DNA of 64,000 nt from NCBI GenBank assembly GCA_964562015.1, contig CAZLRH010000013.1:1-64000 (forward strand), given 5' to 3'. Position 1 is the stretch's first letter. Each line of letters opens with the position of its first letter. The notes beneath the pieces were generated by a model. It was not told the origin of the DNA. It was given only the letters and a program-made list of their open reading frames with translations, and did not search any database. Source of the DNA: CAZLRH01 sp964562015. Lineage in GTDB: Bacteria > Verrucomicrobiota > Verrucomicrobiia > Opitutales > JABDGR01. The position numbers and the translations under genes are program-made. Below are positions 42,126 through 49,971 of the stretch, piece after piece.

Positions 42126-42923
42126 GATTCCGTTGTTGGCCAATTGCCGAGGTTGTTTGTTTTGCGGCGAAAACAATGCTGGTGACAATCCGCTTGCGTA
42201 TCAAGATCAGGCAAATCCGCAGAGGCTGCAGGTCAGAATTAACTTAATTTAACCGATATAAAATGGGGTATAGCCCGCAAAACGTCGGGATTAGTGACGA
42301 GCCGCGAAGGGTCATGGGCGGTGTGCTTGAGGCCCCTTGACGATGGAACACGCGGCAACTTATAAATTGCTATATATCTAATATTATTTCAAATTAATAT
42401 TCTATTTGCTTTCTTAAAAGCGGAAGGGGATGTTTCCGCACCCCTACTGCAGATTGTTGATCAAGAGCAAATGCCAGGGATACGAACCCTCTTAAACGAC
42501 ATTGCTGTTAACTGTTGCAAGTAAGTGGGTTATAAGGAAAATCACCCATGCACATTGCGTTTAGACTAGGCAAACGCCAACTTGAACACCGAGGCAACGT
42601 GAAAGGGTATTGATTGGGGCACTTAGCGAGCCCAAAGAAGTCCCCGGACATGCTGATGCCAGGGAAGCCTGCGCCGGGGTCTGCGATGGCCCGCAATTTT
42701 TGGTTCTTTTTTCCAAAAAGAAGGGAGGCAGCAGTCCGGGGAGCGAACGGGCGGGAGGTGTAGCGCACACGGAACGCACGCCAGGTAGCCGCCGCGGTCT
42801 GCGGGGTGGGATTCGCCATATTGTGAGCCTAAGTGGCCTGACCGGGGTTATAATAAATGGGTTTAGAGGCTATTTTCTTTGTCCGGTTTGTTTGAATAAG
42901 TGGATAATAGGGTAAAAGCCACT
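42126..42923. other. Intergenic region with one 72-nt element; no gene seen
   Basis: These 798 bases separate the divergent DUF72 gene and the sigma factor gene. An AT-rich stretch occurs at about 42360-42420. It ends in TTAAAAG followed by the 72-nt element at 42422, whose first 10 bases also occur at the 3' end of tRNA-Ser. Nothing else convinces as a gene. Confidence 0.5.
42422..42493 (+). repeat. 72-nt intergenic element, copy C
   Basis: GGAAGGGGATGTTTCCGCAC and, 55 bases further, GGGATACGAACCCTC match copies A and B. Its left edge (AAAAGCGGAAGGGGA) is identical over 15 bases to the end of the tRNA-Ser gene at 49545-49559, which may be coincidence or a shared origin. Confidence 0.55.
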
Positions 42924-45329
42924 ATGCCTGCTGACTCTGAATTACTCCGGCAATATGTGGAGGATGGGTCCGAAACCGCCTTCACAAGTATAGTCCAGTG
43001 CTATTCCGGGCTGGTCTATTCCGCGGCGTTGCGGTTGGTCGGTGGCAAGGAACATCTGGCCAAAGAAGTTGCCCAGGAGGTTTTTATTATCCTGATCCGC
43101 AAAGCGCCAGTATTGATCGAGCACGAGACTTTAGCGGGATGGCTGCACACCACCACTCGTTATGTCGCGCTCCGGGCTCTTCGCGCTGGGTGGAGACAAG
43201 CAAAACACGAACAAGAGGCTGCCGCCATGCAAACCAACTCCGCGTCAGATATGCCATGGGAACAATTATGCCCCTTGCTTGATGAAGCCATCGGGCGGCT
43301 TAATGAGCCTGACCGTCAGGCCGTGTTACTGCGATATTTTCAAAGCCAGAGCCACCGCGAAGTGGGTGCTGTGCTTGGCTTGAGCGAAGACACTGCGCGG
43401 GTGCGCACCGAACGTGCAGTGGAAAAATTACGCCGCCATTTTGCGAAGAGCGGCATCATCACTTCGACGGCCTTGTTAATTGAGGCGCTCACGGTGAATG
43501 CGGCGCATGCGGCCCCGACAAGTTTCGTCGGCGAAGTGACGGCGGCTTCCTTTGCCCACGCGAAAGGGTTGGGTCTCGGCCATGCACTTATCAAGGCACT
43601 TTATATGGCAACCAAAACCAAAATCATTACTGCGGCGGCGGTTATCGTGGCCCTCATGGCCATTCCGCTATTCCAGCAACATCAGAAAATAGCGCAATTA
43701 ACCAAACAACTCGCCGCCGCCCAGCACGATGGCGCACGTTCCGCTCGCGGCCAAAATCAAGCCACCGGTCAAGCCGGTATGGCCCCGCCTCAACTCACCC
43801 AGCAGGAAATCCTGGCTAAAATCATCGCCATAAAAAATGGCGGCGGGAATTTACAGAAAAAATGGCAGGCATTCATTGATGCCTTGAACCCCGCCGATAT
43901 ACCCAAGGTAAGGGCTGATCTTGAGCAGCTTTTTACCCATCCCGATCAGACAATATTTCTCGGGCCCTTGCTGGCCCTCTGGGCGAAAAGCGACCCGCAA
44001 GCGGCCTTGGCCTATATGGATAAATATCCCTCGGGATCCTACCACGATATGGAGGTCGAGGCGGTTTTGGAGGGTTGGGCGGATAAGGACCCCGAAGCTG
44101 CGGCGGCGTGGTGGCAGCAACTTCCAGCTGGCCAATTGCGCTCCGACTCCGCCAAGACAGTCATTGACGCCTTGGCGGAAAAAGATCCCAAGAGGGCTTA
44201 CGAAATTACCTTGGCCGCCAATCACCAACTGCAAAGCAGCCTAATACAGGACGTTTTTATGTCATGGGCTGGCACCGATCCCGCCGCCGCTGTTGCTCAA
44301 GCTTCCCAGATGAGTCCCGGGCAATTGCGCGATCTGGCTTTTCGCGATCTCGCGATGGGCTGGTCGCAAAGTGACCCCGAGGCAGCCCAGGCTTGGGCCG
44401 AATCCCTGCCCGAAGGGCCGGACAAAGTCATAGCACTGACCATGACCGTGCAAGGCCTCGCTACAAAAAATCCCCAAGAAGCCACTGATTATGTCCTCAA
44501 CCTGCCTCAGGGCCAGGAACGCGACGACAGCATAGGTTATCTCACGATGGTTTTGGCGGAAAATGACCCCAATGCTGCCTGGACGCTCGCGCAGCAATTG
44601 CCAAATGGCAATGCCAAGCAAAAAGCCGAGGTTTCGATTGTGAACCGATGGGCGGAATCCGACCCGGCTGGAGCCATTACTTTCCTTGAAAGTTTGTCCT
44701 CACCTCTGGCGAATTCCCAAAGACTATTGAGCGGCATCGCCTCAAGCTGGTCGCAGAATGCGCCTCAAGACGCCATCGCCGGGGCGGCAAACCTACCCGA
44801 AGGGCCAGACCGCAACAGCTACTTGTCTGGCGTTTTCAATGGTTTGCTGTCCAGCTCGCCACCCGACGCTGCGAACTTTGTCTCCAGCCTCCCTCCGGAC
44901 AAACAGGCCGCTGCCGAGGATCGGGTCACTTTTAGCCTAGCCGAAAGCAATCCCGCCGCTGCCGCTGCCTGGATGTCGTCGCTGCCGGAAGGAGTAACCA
45001 GTGCCAAGGCGTTTGATTACGTCGTCAGTCAGTGGGCCAACTACGACCCAACAGCCGCTGGCCAATGGATTGAGACATTGCCCTCCGAAACATCCCAAGA
45101 CGCTGCCCTGCAAACTTACGTTGGGGTGCTCACCAAATCGTATCCCGCCGCGGCTGCTGCTTGGGCCGGGGCCATCAACGATCCCATGGCGCGCAATGCC
45201 GCCGTCGAAAAAGTTGCTCAAACCTGGCTCGGCTCGGATCCCAAAGCCGCTGGCGCGTGGCTGGCTCAAAGCGGGCTACCCGCTGAACGCCAGCAGAAAT
45301 TGTTAAATCCAAAAGCTACCGGCCCATAA
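42924..45329 (+). CDS. ECF-type sigma factor fused to a membrane anchor and 14-fold repeat domain
   Basis: The protein is 801 residues from the ATG at 42924 (a GTG at 42900 would add eight). It begins as an ECF sigma factor: region 2 (EVAQEVFIILIRKAP) and region 4 (LGLSEDTARVRTERAVEKLR). A membrane helix follows (IITAAAVIVALMAIPLF), then a coiled coil (KIAQLTKQLAAAQ). The C-terminal 450 residues are about 14 repeats of 30-36 residues, each ending in the pattern DPxAAxxWxxxLP. Such sigma factors with an extracytoplasmic tail are known in the PVC group. The tail probably senses or binds something outside the inner membrane and may replace a separate anti-sigma factor. Confidence 0.87.
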   Translation: MPADSELLRQYVEDGSETAFTSIVQCYSGLVYSAALRLVGGKEHLAKEVAQEVFIILIRKAPVLIEHETLAGWLHTTTRYVALRALRAGWRQAKHEQEAAAMQTNSASDMPWEQLCPLLDEAIGRLNEPDRQAVLLRYFQSQSHREVGAVLGLSEDTARVRTERAVEKLRRHFAKSGIITSTALLIEALTVNAAHAAPTSFVGEVTAASFAHAKGLGLGHALIKALYMATKTKIITAAAVIVALMAIPLFQQHQKIAQLTKQLAAAQHDGARSARGQNQATGQAGMAPPQLTQQEILAKIIAIKNGGGNLQKKWQAFIDALNPADIPKVRADLEQLFTHPDQTIFLGPLLALWAKSDPQAALAYMDKYPSGSYHDMEVEAVLEGWADKDPEAAAAWWQQLPAGQLRSDSAKTVIDALAEKDPKRAYEITLAANHQLQSSLIQDVFMSWAGTDPAAAVAQASQMSPGQLRDLAFRDLAMGWSQSDPEAAQAWAESLPEGPDKVIALTMTVQGLATKNPQEATDYVLNLPQGQERDDSIGYLTMVLAENDPNAAWTLAQQLPNGNAKQKAEVSIVNRWAESDPAGAITFLESLSSPLANSQRLLSGIASSWSQNAPQDAIAGAANLPEGPDRNSYLSGVFNGLLSSSPPDAANFVSSLPPDKQAAAEDRVTFSLAESNPAAAAAWMSSLPEGVTSAKAFDYVVSQWANYDPTAAGQWIETLPSETSQDAALQTYVGVLTKSYPAAAAAWAGAINDPMARNAAVEKVAQTWLGSDPKAAGAWLAQSGLPAERQQKLLNPKATGP

Positions 45330-45385
45330 GCGGATGAAATCTTCAGACCAAGATGGGTTAGGCATATTGCGTGCCTACCCTGCCT

Positions 45386-45496
45386 GTCTTCAACCTCACC
45401 CCGCCGATTGGAAGCATTCAGCGGCTGAGGTTCGAGCAAGTGGGCGGCTTATGGTATTCCCTAGACGCCATGCCGCCCCATCTTGGCAATAAATAA
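45386..45496 (+). pseudogene. C-terminal gene remnant (36 codons) with intact stop
   Basis: The frame encodes VFNLTPPIGSIQRLRFEQ and ends DAMPPHLGNK plus stop. The same C terminus, with VFNLKPPIAGIQRFQFLQ and DAMPPHLGNK, recurs at 46859-47002. Both remnants are followed 16 bases later by a gene starting MKRIF. It is a decayed end of a duplicated gene without an N terminus here. Confidence 0.6.
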
Positions 45497-45512
45497 CCAG
45501 CCATCTATTGCC

Positions 45513-46394
45513 ATGAAACGCATTTTTGCGATCATTATTCTCCTCGCCCTTGGCGGAACCGCGCTTTGGTGGTTCACACGGCCGGTGGTGGAAGCGTCCG
45601 CATCGGCGAAAGTTGCCGAGACTCCTGTGGCGCCAAAATCTATCGCGTCAGCGCCTGTGCCCAAACCGGTCCAAGTCGAAGCGCCCAACGTTGCGCCCGT
45701 AAACCGGCGCGTACCTTCGCCGGAAGTGTATCCTACTGCGCCCAGGATGAGCGCCTTGATTGCTGCAGCACGGGCCAACTCGTCGGAATCGGGCGGCATG
45801 GTGGTTATTCCCTCCGTTGATGCCATTCGCAACCAATACGGTAACCTGATGCAAAAGATGCGGTTCACGCCCGCACAAGCAGAAGCCTTCGTCGAGATTT
45901 TGGCGGACAAACAAGATCAAGAGGCCGCCATCATGCAAGCGAACCCAATGAAAAATCCGCAGAGCGGCCCGCGCACTGAGGCCGAGATCGCCATGGCGTT
46001 TGACCAATACCAGCAGCAATTGCAATCGCAGGAGCAGCCGGTTGAACAAAACGCGGCAGCGCAACTTCGGCAACTGCTCGGCAACGATGACAATTATGAC
46101 TACTACCGAACTTACACGGATCAAAACAAGGAACGCATGATCGTAGTGAATGGATATGCCGACAACTTGGATTCTGCGGGTGTGCTGCCACTTACCTTGG
46201 CTCAAGAGGAACAACTGGTGAACCTGGTCTATCAAGGCCGGGTTAGCGCTAACGACGATCCCGCCGTCCAGGCGCAGCAGGTTCCCCAAATCTTGCAGCA
46301 GGCGGCCGCTTTTCTTTCTGCAGACCAAATCGGGGTTTTGAAGAGGGCCATGCCCGATCTGATTGCGCCTGTCATACATGGCGCCTCAGGCTAA
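45513..46394 (+). CDS. Membrane-anchored protein, MKRIF family, copy 1
   Basis: The protein is 293 residues from the ATG at 45513. The N terminus MKRIFAIIILLALGGTALWW is a signal-anchor; the rest is extracytoplasmic, Gln- and Ala-rich and helical, without known domains. It shares its anchor and layout with the protein at 47019 (identical over KRIF-IIILLALGG-ALWWFT). It follows the sigma factor in the same orientation and may be in its regulon. The function is unknown. Confidence 0.65.
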   Translation: MKRIFAIIILLALGGTALWWFTRPVVEASASAKVAETPVAPKSIASAPVPKPVQVEAPNVAPVNRRVPSPEVYPTAPRMSALIAAARANSSESGGMVVIPSVDAIRNQYGNLMQKMRFTPAQAEAFVEILADKQDQEAAIMQANPMKNPQSGPRTEAEIAMAFDQYQQQLQSQEQPVEQNAAAQLRQLLGNDDNYDYYRTYTDQNKERMIVVNGYADNLDSAGVLPLTLAQEEQLVNLVYQGRVSANDDPAVQAQQVPQILQQAAAFLSADQIGVLKRAMPDLIAPVIHGASG

Positions 46395-46860
46395 TTGACC
46401 AATGAAAACAAAACTATGCCGATGGGCGCTGCGTCTCTGCCTGGCCTTCCTTTTTTTTGCCGGAGGGTTTATTTCCGCCTTGGTCATCAAGTTGCATTTT
46501 CAGCTGCGCGAGGAAATTCTGGAGCGAGCCAATGATTTGGAATTACCTACAAAAATGCACAACAATTTCGTCAGCGGAGATTTGGCGGCCGCCCGCCAGA
46601 TGGTTGATGCGCAACTCCGTCGGGAGTCGGGGCCATTGGAAGGCTGGTACAAAAGTAATCCAGCTTTGTTTTATGCTTCTTGGACCAGCGATTTACAGGC
46701 GCTGGACCACCTGCAAGATGCTCGTTATCTTTACCATTTGAACGACGTGACGGATTCTCTGCACGGCTACCTAAGCTGGGTTCCACCCAATGAAACAGAA
46801 GCCAATTTGGCGCGTTTCACGCGGCAAATTGTCCTACAGAAGGCCCTTGCGCCAGAATTA
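46392..46860 (+). repeat. 469-bp direct repeat, copy 1
   Basis: This segment begins TAATTGACCAATGAAAACAA and recurs at 47766-48233 with three substitutions and one base less, in direct orientation. It contains a T8 run at 46451-46458 (T7 in copy 2). Confidence 0.85.
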
Positions 46861-46998
46861 CATCACCGACGAAGATCAAAAGCACTGGGCCGTCTTCAAT
46901 CTCAAACCGCCGATTGCAGGCATCCAGCGGTTCCAGTTCCTCCAAGTAGATGGCTTAGGGTATTGCCTCGACGCCATGCCGCCGCATCTCGGCAATAA
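46402..46998 (+). pseudogene. Chimeric remnant: membrane protein N-terminal half fused to a decayed end
   Basis: The frame encodes 198 residues. Residues 1 to about 152 (MKTKLCRWALRLCLAFLFF through LARFTRQ) are an intact signal-anchor and helical domain nearly identical to the gene at 47776-48671. After 46860 the sequence switches to the remnant of another gene and reads in the wrong frame, ending in Arg-rich nonsense. The thioredoxin-like domain present in copy 2 has been lost. The start and T8 tract are intact. It is most likely non-functional as a full protein, though the short N-terminal part could be made. Confidence 0.7.
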
Positions 46999-47002
46999 AT
47001 GA
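46859..47002 (+). pseudogene. C-terminal gene remnant, second copy
   Basis: This 47-codon stretch in another frame than the chimera reads YITDEDQKHWAVFNLKPP and ends CLDAMPPHLGNK plus stop. It matches the remnant at 45386-45496. A gene starting MKRIF follows after 16 bases, as at the first copy, so a larger unit was duplicated. Confidence 0.6.
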
Positions 47003-47018
47003 CCTGCCATCCATTGTC

Positions 47019-47624
47019 ATGAAGCGCATTTTTGTAATCATTATTCTTCTCGCCTTGGGTGGAGCTGCCCTTTGGTGGTTTACCAAACCAGCCAAGGAAG
47101 CGCCCGTGCGGGAGAAATCCGCGATGCCAGCGTTGAAGCGGGACGAGGTCGTCGAAGCGTCCAAGGTTGCGCCTGCGACTCCAACTACCATCCAACCCGC
47201 GCGCGCGTCGGCGCAACCAATCCCCACTGCGATGGCCACGCCTGCTGCCAGTGCCGGCGATCCCCATGCGGACTTGCAAACCCTCATCCCGGCATTGGCT
47301 GATCTGTTGGAAGCCCACGATCTGACGGGCTACCTAGAAACCGCCATGTCGCCAAGTATGTTGAGTTTCGTGATGCAATCGCAAACCGCGTCGTCGCTGG
47401 ATGAATTGGCTGAGAAATCATTCCCGACCACCGGTACCCTGGCCAAATTGACGGACGCCTATATAACGACTTTGACTCAGGACTTGCGCGCCCTCCAGGG
47501 CCAGGCGCCCGTTTTGGATGCCACTGGCACCACGGCCACCTATGAACTCAGTCAACCCATTAAAGGACAAAAGATCATCACTTTCAAGAAGATGAATGGC
47601 CTCTGGTATCAACTGGGAATTTGA
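47019..47624 (+). CDS. Membrane-anchored protein, MKRIF family, copy 2
   Basis: This 201-residue protein begins MKRIFVIIILLALGGAALWW, the same signal-anchor as the gene at 45513. The remainder differs: a Pro/Ala-rich linker and a helical domain ending in KMNGLWYQLGI. The small GLWYQL end resembles the type found in periplasmic DUF4878-like proteins, but this is a weak similarity. It was probably formed by duplication of the anchor region. Confidence 0.62.
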   Translation: MKRIFVIIILLALGGAALWWFTKPAKEAPVREKSAMPALKRDEVVEASKVAPATPTTIQPARASAQPIPTAMATPAASAGDPHADLQTLIPALADLLEAHDLTGYLETAMSPSMLSFVMQSQTASSLDELAEKSFPTTGTLAKLTDAYITTLTQDLRALQGQAPVLDATGTTATYELSQPIKGQKIITFKKMNGLWYQLGI

Positions 47625-47634
47625 TTTTTCCCAC

Positions 47635-47772
47635 ATGACTGCCAAAACAAAAACCACTGTCATTACGTCGGCCATCGTAGTCTTGCTCGCCGCCATTCCG
47701 TTGGCATTTCAACACCGGGAGAATGCCCGGTTGCGCGAGGAGAATAATTCCCTTAGACAGGATATTAATTGA
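47635..47772 (+). CDS. 45-residue membrane and coiled-coil protein
   Basis: This short frame encodes 45 residues: a helix (VITSAIVVLLAAIPLAFQH) and a coiled coil (RLREENNSLRQDIN), ending at 47772. It resembles the anchor region of the sigma factor (KTKIITAAAVIVALMAIPLF and the following QKIAQLTKQLAAAQ) without the sigma and repeat domains. It ends exactly at the left edge of the second 469-bp copy, so it is probably a gene cut short by the duplication. It is too short to be confident of expression. Confidence 0.45.
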   Translation: MTAKTKTTVITSAIVVLLAAIPLAFQHRENARLREENNSLRQDIN

Positions 47773-48233
47773 CCAATGAAAACAAAACTATGCCGATGGG
47801 CGCTTCGTCTCTGCGTGGCCTTCCTTTTTTTGCCGGAGGGTTTATTTCCGCCTTGGTCATCAAGTTGCATTTTCAGCTGCGCGAGGAAATTCTGGAGCGA
47901 GCCAATGATTTGGAATTACCTACAAAAATGCACAACAATTTCGTCAGCGGAGATTTGGCGGCCGCCCGCCAGATGGTTGATGCGCAACTCCGTCGGGAGT
48001 CGGGGCCATTGGAAGGCTGGTACAAAAGTAATCCAGCTTTGTTTTATGCTTCTTGGACCAGCGATTTACAGGCGCTGGACCACCTGCAAGATGCTCGTTA
48101 TCTTTACCATTTGAACGACGTGACGGATTCTCTGCACGGCTACCTAAGCTGGGTTCCACCCAATGAAACAGAAGCCAATTTGGCGCGTTTCACGCGGCAA
48201 TTTGTCCTACAGAAGGCCCTTGCGCCAGAATTA
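47766..48233 (+). repeat. 468-bp direct repeat, copy 2
   Basis: It recurs from 46392-46860 with one deletion in a T run (T7 at 47825-47831) and three substitutions, about 99 percent identical. The copies lie about 1.4 kb apart in direct orientation, so recombination between them would remove the MKRIF copy 2 and the short coiled-coil gene. Confidence 0.85.
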
Positions 48234-48671
48234 TCCGTCACTCGCTGGCTGGGCCAACCCAGCCCTTTGGGCACTCTGAAGGGGAAGGTCGTGCTGCTGG
48301 ACTTTTGGGGCACCTGGTGCGGCCCCTGCCGCCGGGCTTTGCCCAAAACCCAGGCGCTGTATGACGAGTTCAAAGACCAGGGCTTGGCCGTCGTTGGGAT
48401 TCACTCCACTGCTGAATCGGAAACCGCCGAGGGATTCCTGCGTAAAAGCAGCTACACCTTCCCGGTTGCGTTGGATAAGGATAATAAAACCGCGGCGGCG
48501 TACGGCGTGACCGGCTGGCCAACCTATATCGTGATTGGGCGCGATGGGCGGGTGTTCTGGGCTCCGGTCGATCTCGACCCGATAATTGCACGGCTGAGCG
48601 ATGAAGAATTCGCCGCCCAAGTGCGCCAGCACGTTCAAGCGGCCCTGGCGCAATCGGCCAATGCGCGATGA
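47769..48671 (+). CDS. TlpA-like thioredoxin with frameshifted N terminus
   Basis: The frame is 300 residues with the core of a TlpA/ResA-type thioredoxin (FWGTWCGPCRRALPKTQALY, then WPTYIVIGRDGR). The preferred start, ATG at 47776 (MKTKLCRWALRLC), is out of frame with the rest by one base because the run of T at 47825-47831 is seven here and eight in copy 1 at 46451-46458. The frame as listed uses TTG at 47769 and gives a weaker start (MTNENKTMPMGASS). A second ATG at 47790 is also in frame. It would act as a membrane-anchored thiol-disulfide oxidoreductase if made. Sequencing error, phase variation by slippage and a dead copy are all possible. Confidence 0.7.
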   Translation: MTNENKTMPMGASSLRGLPFFAGGFISALVIKLHFQLREEILERANDLELPTKMHNNFVSGDLAAARQMVDAQLRRESGPLEGWYKSNPALFYASWTSDLQALDHLQDARYLYHLNDVTDSLHGYLSWVPPNETEANLARFTRQFVLQKALAPELSVTRWLGQPSPLGTLKGKVVLLDFWGTWCGPCRRALPKTQALYDEFKDQGLAVVGIHSTAESETAEGFLRKSSYTFPVALDKDNKTAAAYGVTGWPTYIVIGRDGRVFWAPVDLDPIIARLSDEEFAAQVRQHVQAALAQSANAR

Positions 48672-48777
48672 TGGCGTGCAGACACTTTTGCCTTCAAAAG
48701 CATTGGGGATCGGTGGAATCTTTAGAACTAGGATCGTAAATCGCCTGCGTCACCTTGAAACTCATTTAACCCAACCT

Positions 48778-49461
48778 ATGCATGTAACCGCCGATTATTT
48801 CAGCCACGATGCCGAATACCGGCGTCGCAAGGCTGCCGGCCGCTCGGGGTGGGACACGGGTGAAAGCCTGCAATTGACGTTCAACCGCTTGGACAACTTC
48901 ATCGCCGATCTTCCGGCTACCTCTGAACCGGCGTTGTTGGAACTCGGTTGTGGCGCTGGAGATTTGGGGCTGCGGTTTGCTGACCAGGGCTGGCGGGTTT
49001 TTGGCGTGGACATCTCACCAACCGCCATCGCTTGGGCCGAAGAAAAAGCGGCTGCCGCGAGGCTGGCGGCACAATTTTTTATTCGTGATGTAACCCGTGA
49101 AATGAACCTGTCCATCCCACCGGTTGATCTCGTGCTCGATGGACATTGCCTGCATTGCATCATTGGCGCAGACCGGCAGATGTTTTTCCGCAACGCCCGG
49201 ATGGCCTTAAAGGCAGAAGGCATTCTGCATATAAATACCATGTGCGGCGATCCACATCATCCAGAAGGACGCCGGCAATTTGATCCGTTTTCACGTTGCA
49301 TTATTGGCCAGAACGGCATCGCCCAAAGATATTTTGGGCGGCCTGAAATCATCTGCGAAGAAGTTGTCACGGCGGGATTTAAGATCGTCAAAAAACAAAT
49401 CTATATGGCGCATGATGAAACCGACGAAGATTGCTTGCTGATTAGCGCCGTAAGGTCGTGA
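48778..49461 (+). CDS. Class I SAM-dependent methyltransferase
   Basis: The protein is 227 residues from the ATG at 48778; the frame upstream runs through the thioredoxin gene. It has the class I motifs LLELGCGAGDLGLRF (motif I) and VFGVDISPTAI (motif II), with VDLVLDGHCLHCIIG in the post-II position. The C terminus is extended. The substrate cannot be told. The sequence is complete and the gene lies 106 bases after the thioredoxin gene, in the same orientation. Confidence 0.8.
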   Translation: MHVTADYFSHDAEYRRRKAAGRSGWDTGESLQLTFNRLDNFIADLPATSEPALLELGCGAGDLGLRFADQGWRVFGVDISPTAIAWAEEKAAAARLAAQFFIRDVTREMNLSIPPVDLVLDGHCLHCIIGADRQMFFRNARMALKAEGILHINTMCGDPHHPEGRRQFDPFSRCIIGQNGIAQRYFGRPEIICEEVVTAGFKIVKKQIYMAHDETDEDCLLISAVRS

Positions 49462-49548
49462 AGCAAAACTAAGCATAAACAGCAATCTTTCTTAAGGCTT
49501 ATAATAACATTATTTCTTATAAATTACGTTTTAACCGACGCTAAAAAG

Positions 49549-49633
49549 CGGAAGGGGAGGGATTCGAACCCCCGGAACCTTTCGGTTCAGCGGTTTTCAA
49601 GACCGCCGCAATAGTCCACTCTGCCACCCTTCC
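49549..49633 (-). tRNA. tRNA-Ser(TGA)
   Basis: On the minus strand the acceptor GGAAGGG pairs with CCCTTCC, and the anticodon stem around CTTGAAA gives TGA (Ser). A long variable arm is present (GAACCGAAAGGTTC). The T arm is GGGGG-TTCGAAT-CCCTC, the canonical loop, in contrast to the array at 1-461. CCA is not encoded. The length is 85 nt. Confidence 0.95.
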
Positions 49634-49639
49634 AGAACT

Positions 49640-49971
49640 TGAATAAGAAAACTTAATTTCGGGCGGCGTGGGAGTCAAGGCTCCGGCGGAGCGGGCACAG
49701 TCTTCATCGAGGTGGAGCGAGCCCTTCGTGCGCGCTAAATGGCGCTGGCAAACGCGCGCGGAACTCGCGTTGCACCTTTTTCCGTGCCCTCGACCGGGCG
49801 CGGCCAGCCCTTATTTGAAGTGGACACCACGCACGCAAAATCGCTGGGCGCGCGAGTATGGGGATGTGGCCCGCCCTTGAATGAAGTGGCCGCCGCGCGG
49901 CTTGGCACGCGAAGCGGCGAACCCCGTATGCCCGGCGCGCAGGTTCGTTGCTTGACGGCGGGCGGGGCGCA
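49640..49971. other. Intergenic region after tRNA-Ser; no gene seen
   Basis: These 330 bases have open frames in several directions, none with recognised features. It contains the promoter or leader of the TMTC-like gene that follows. No clear repeats were found. Confidence 0.4.
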
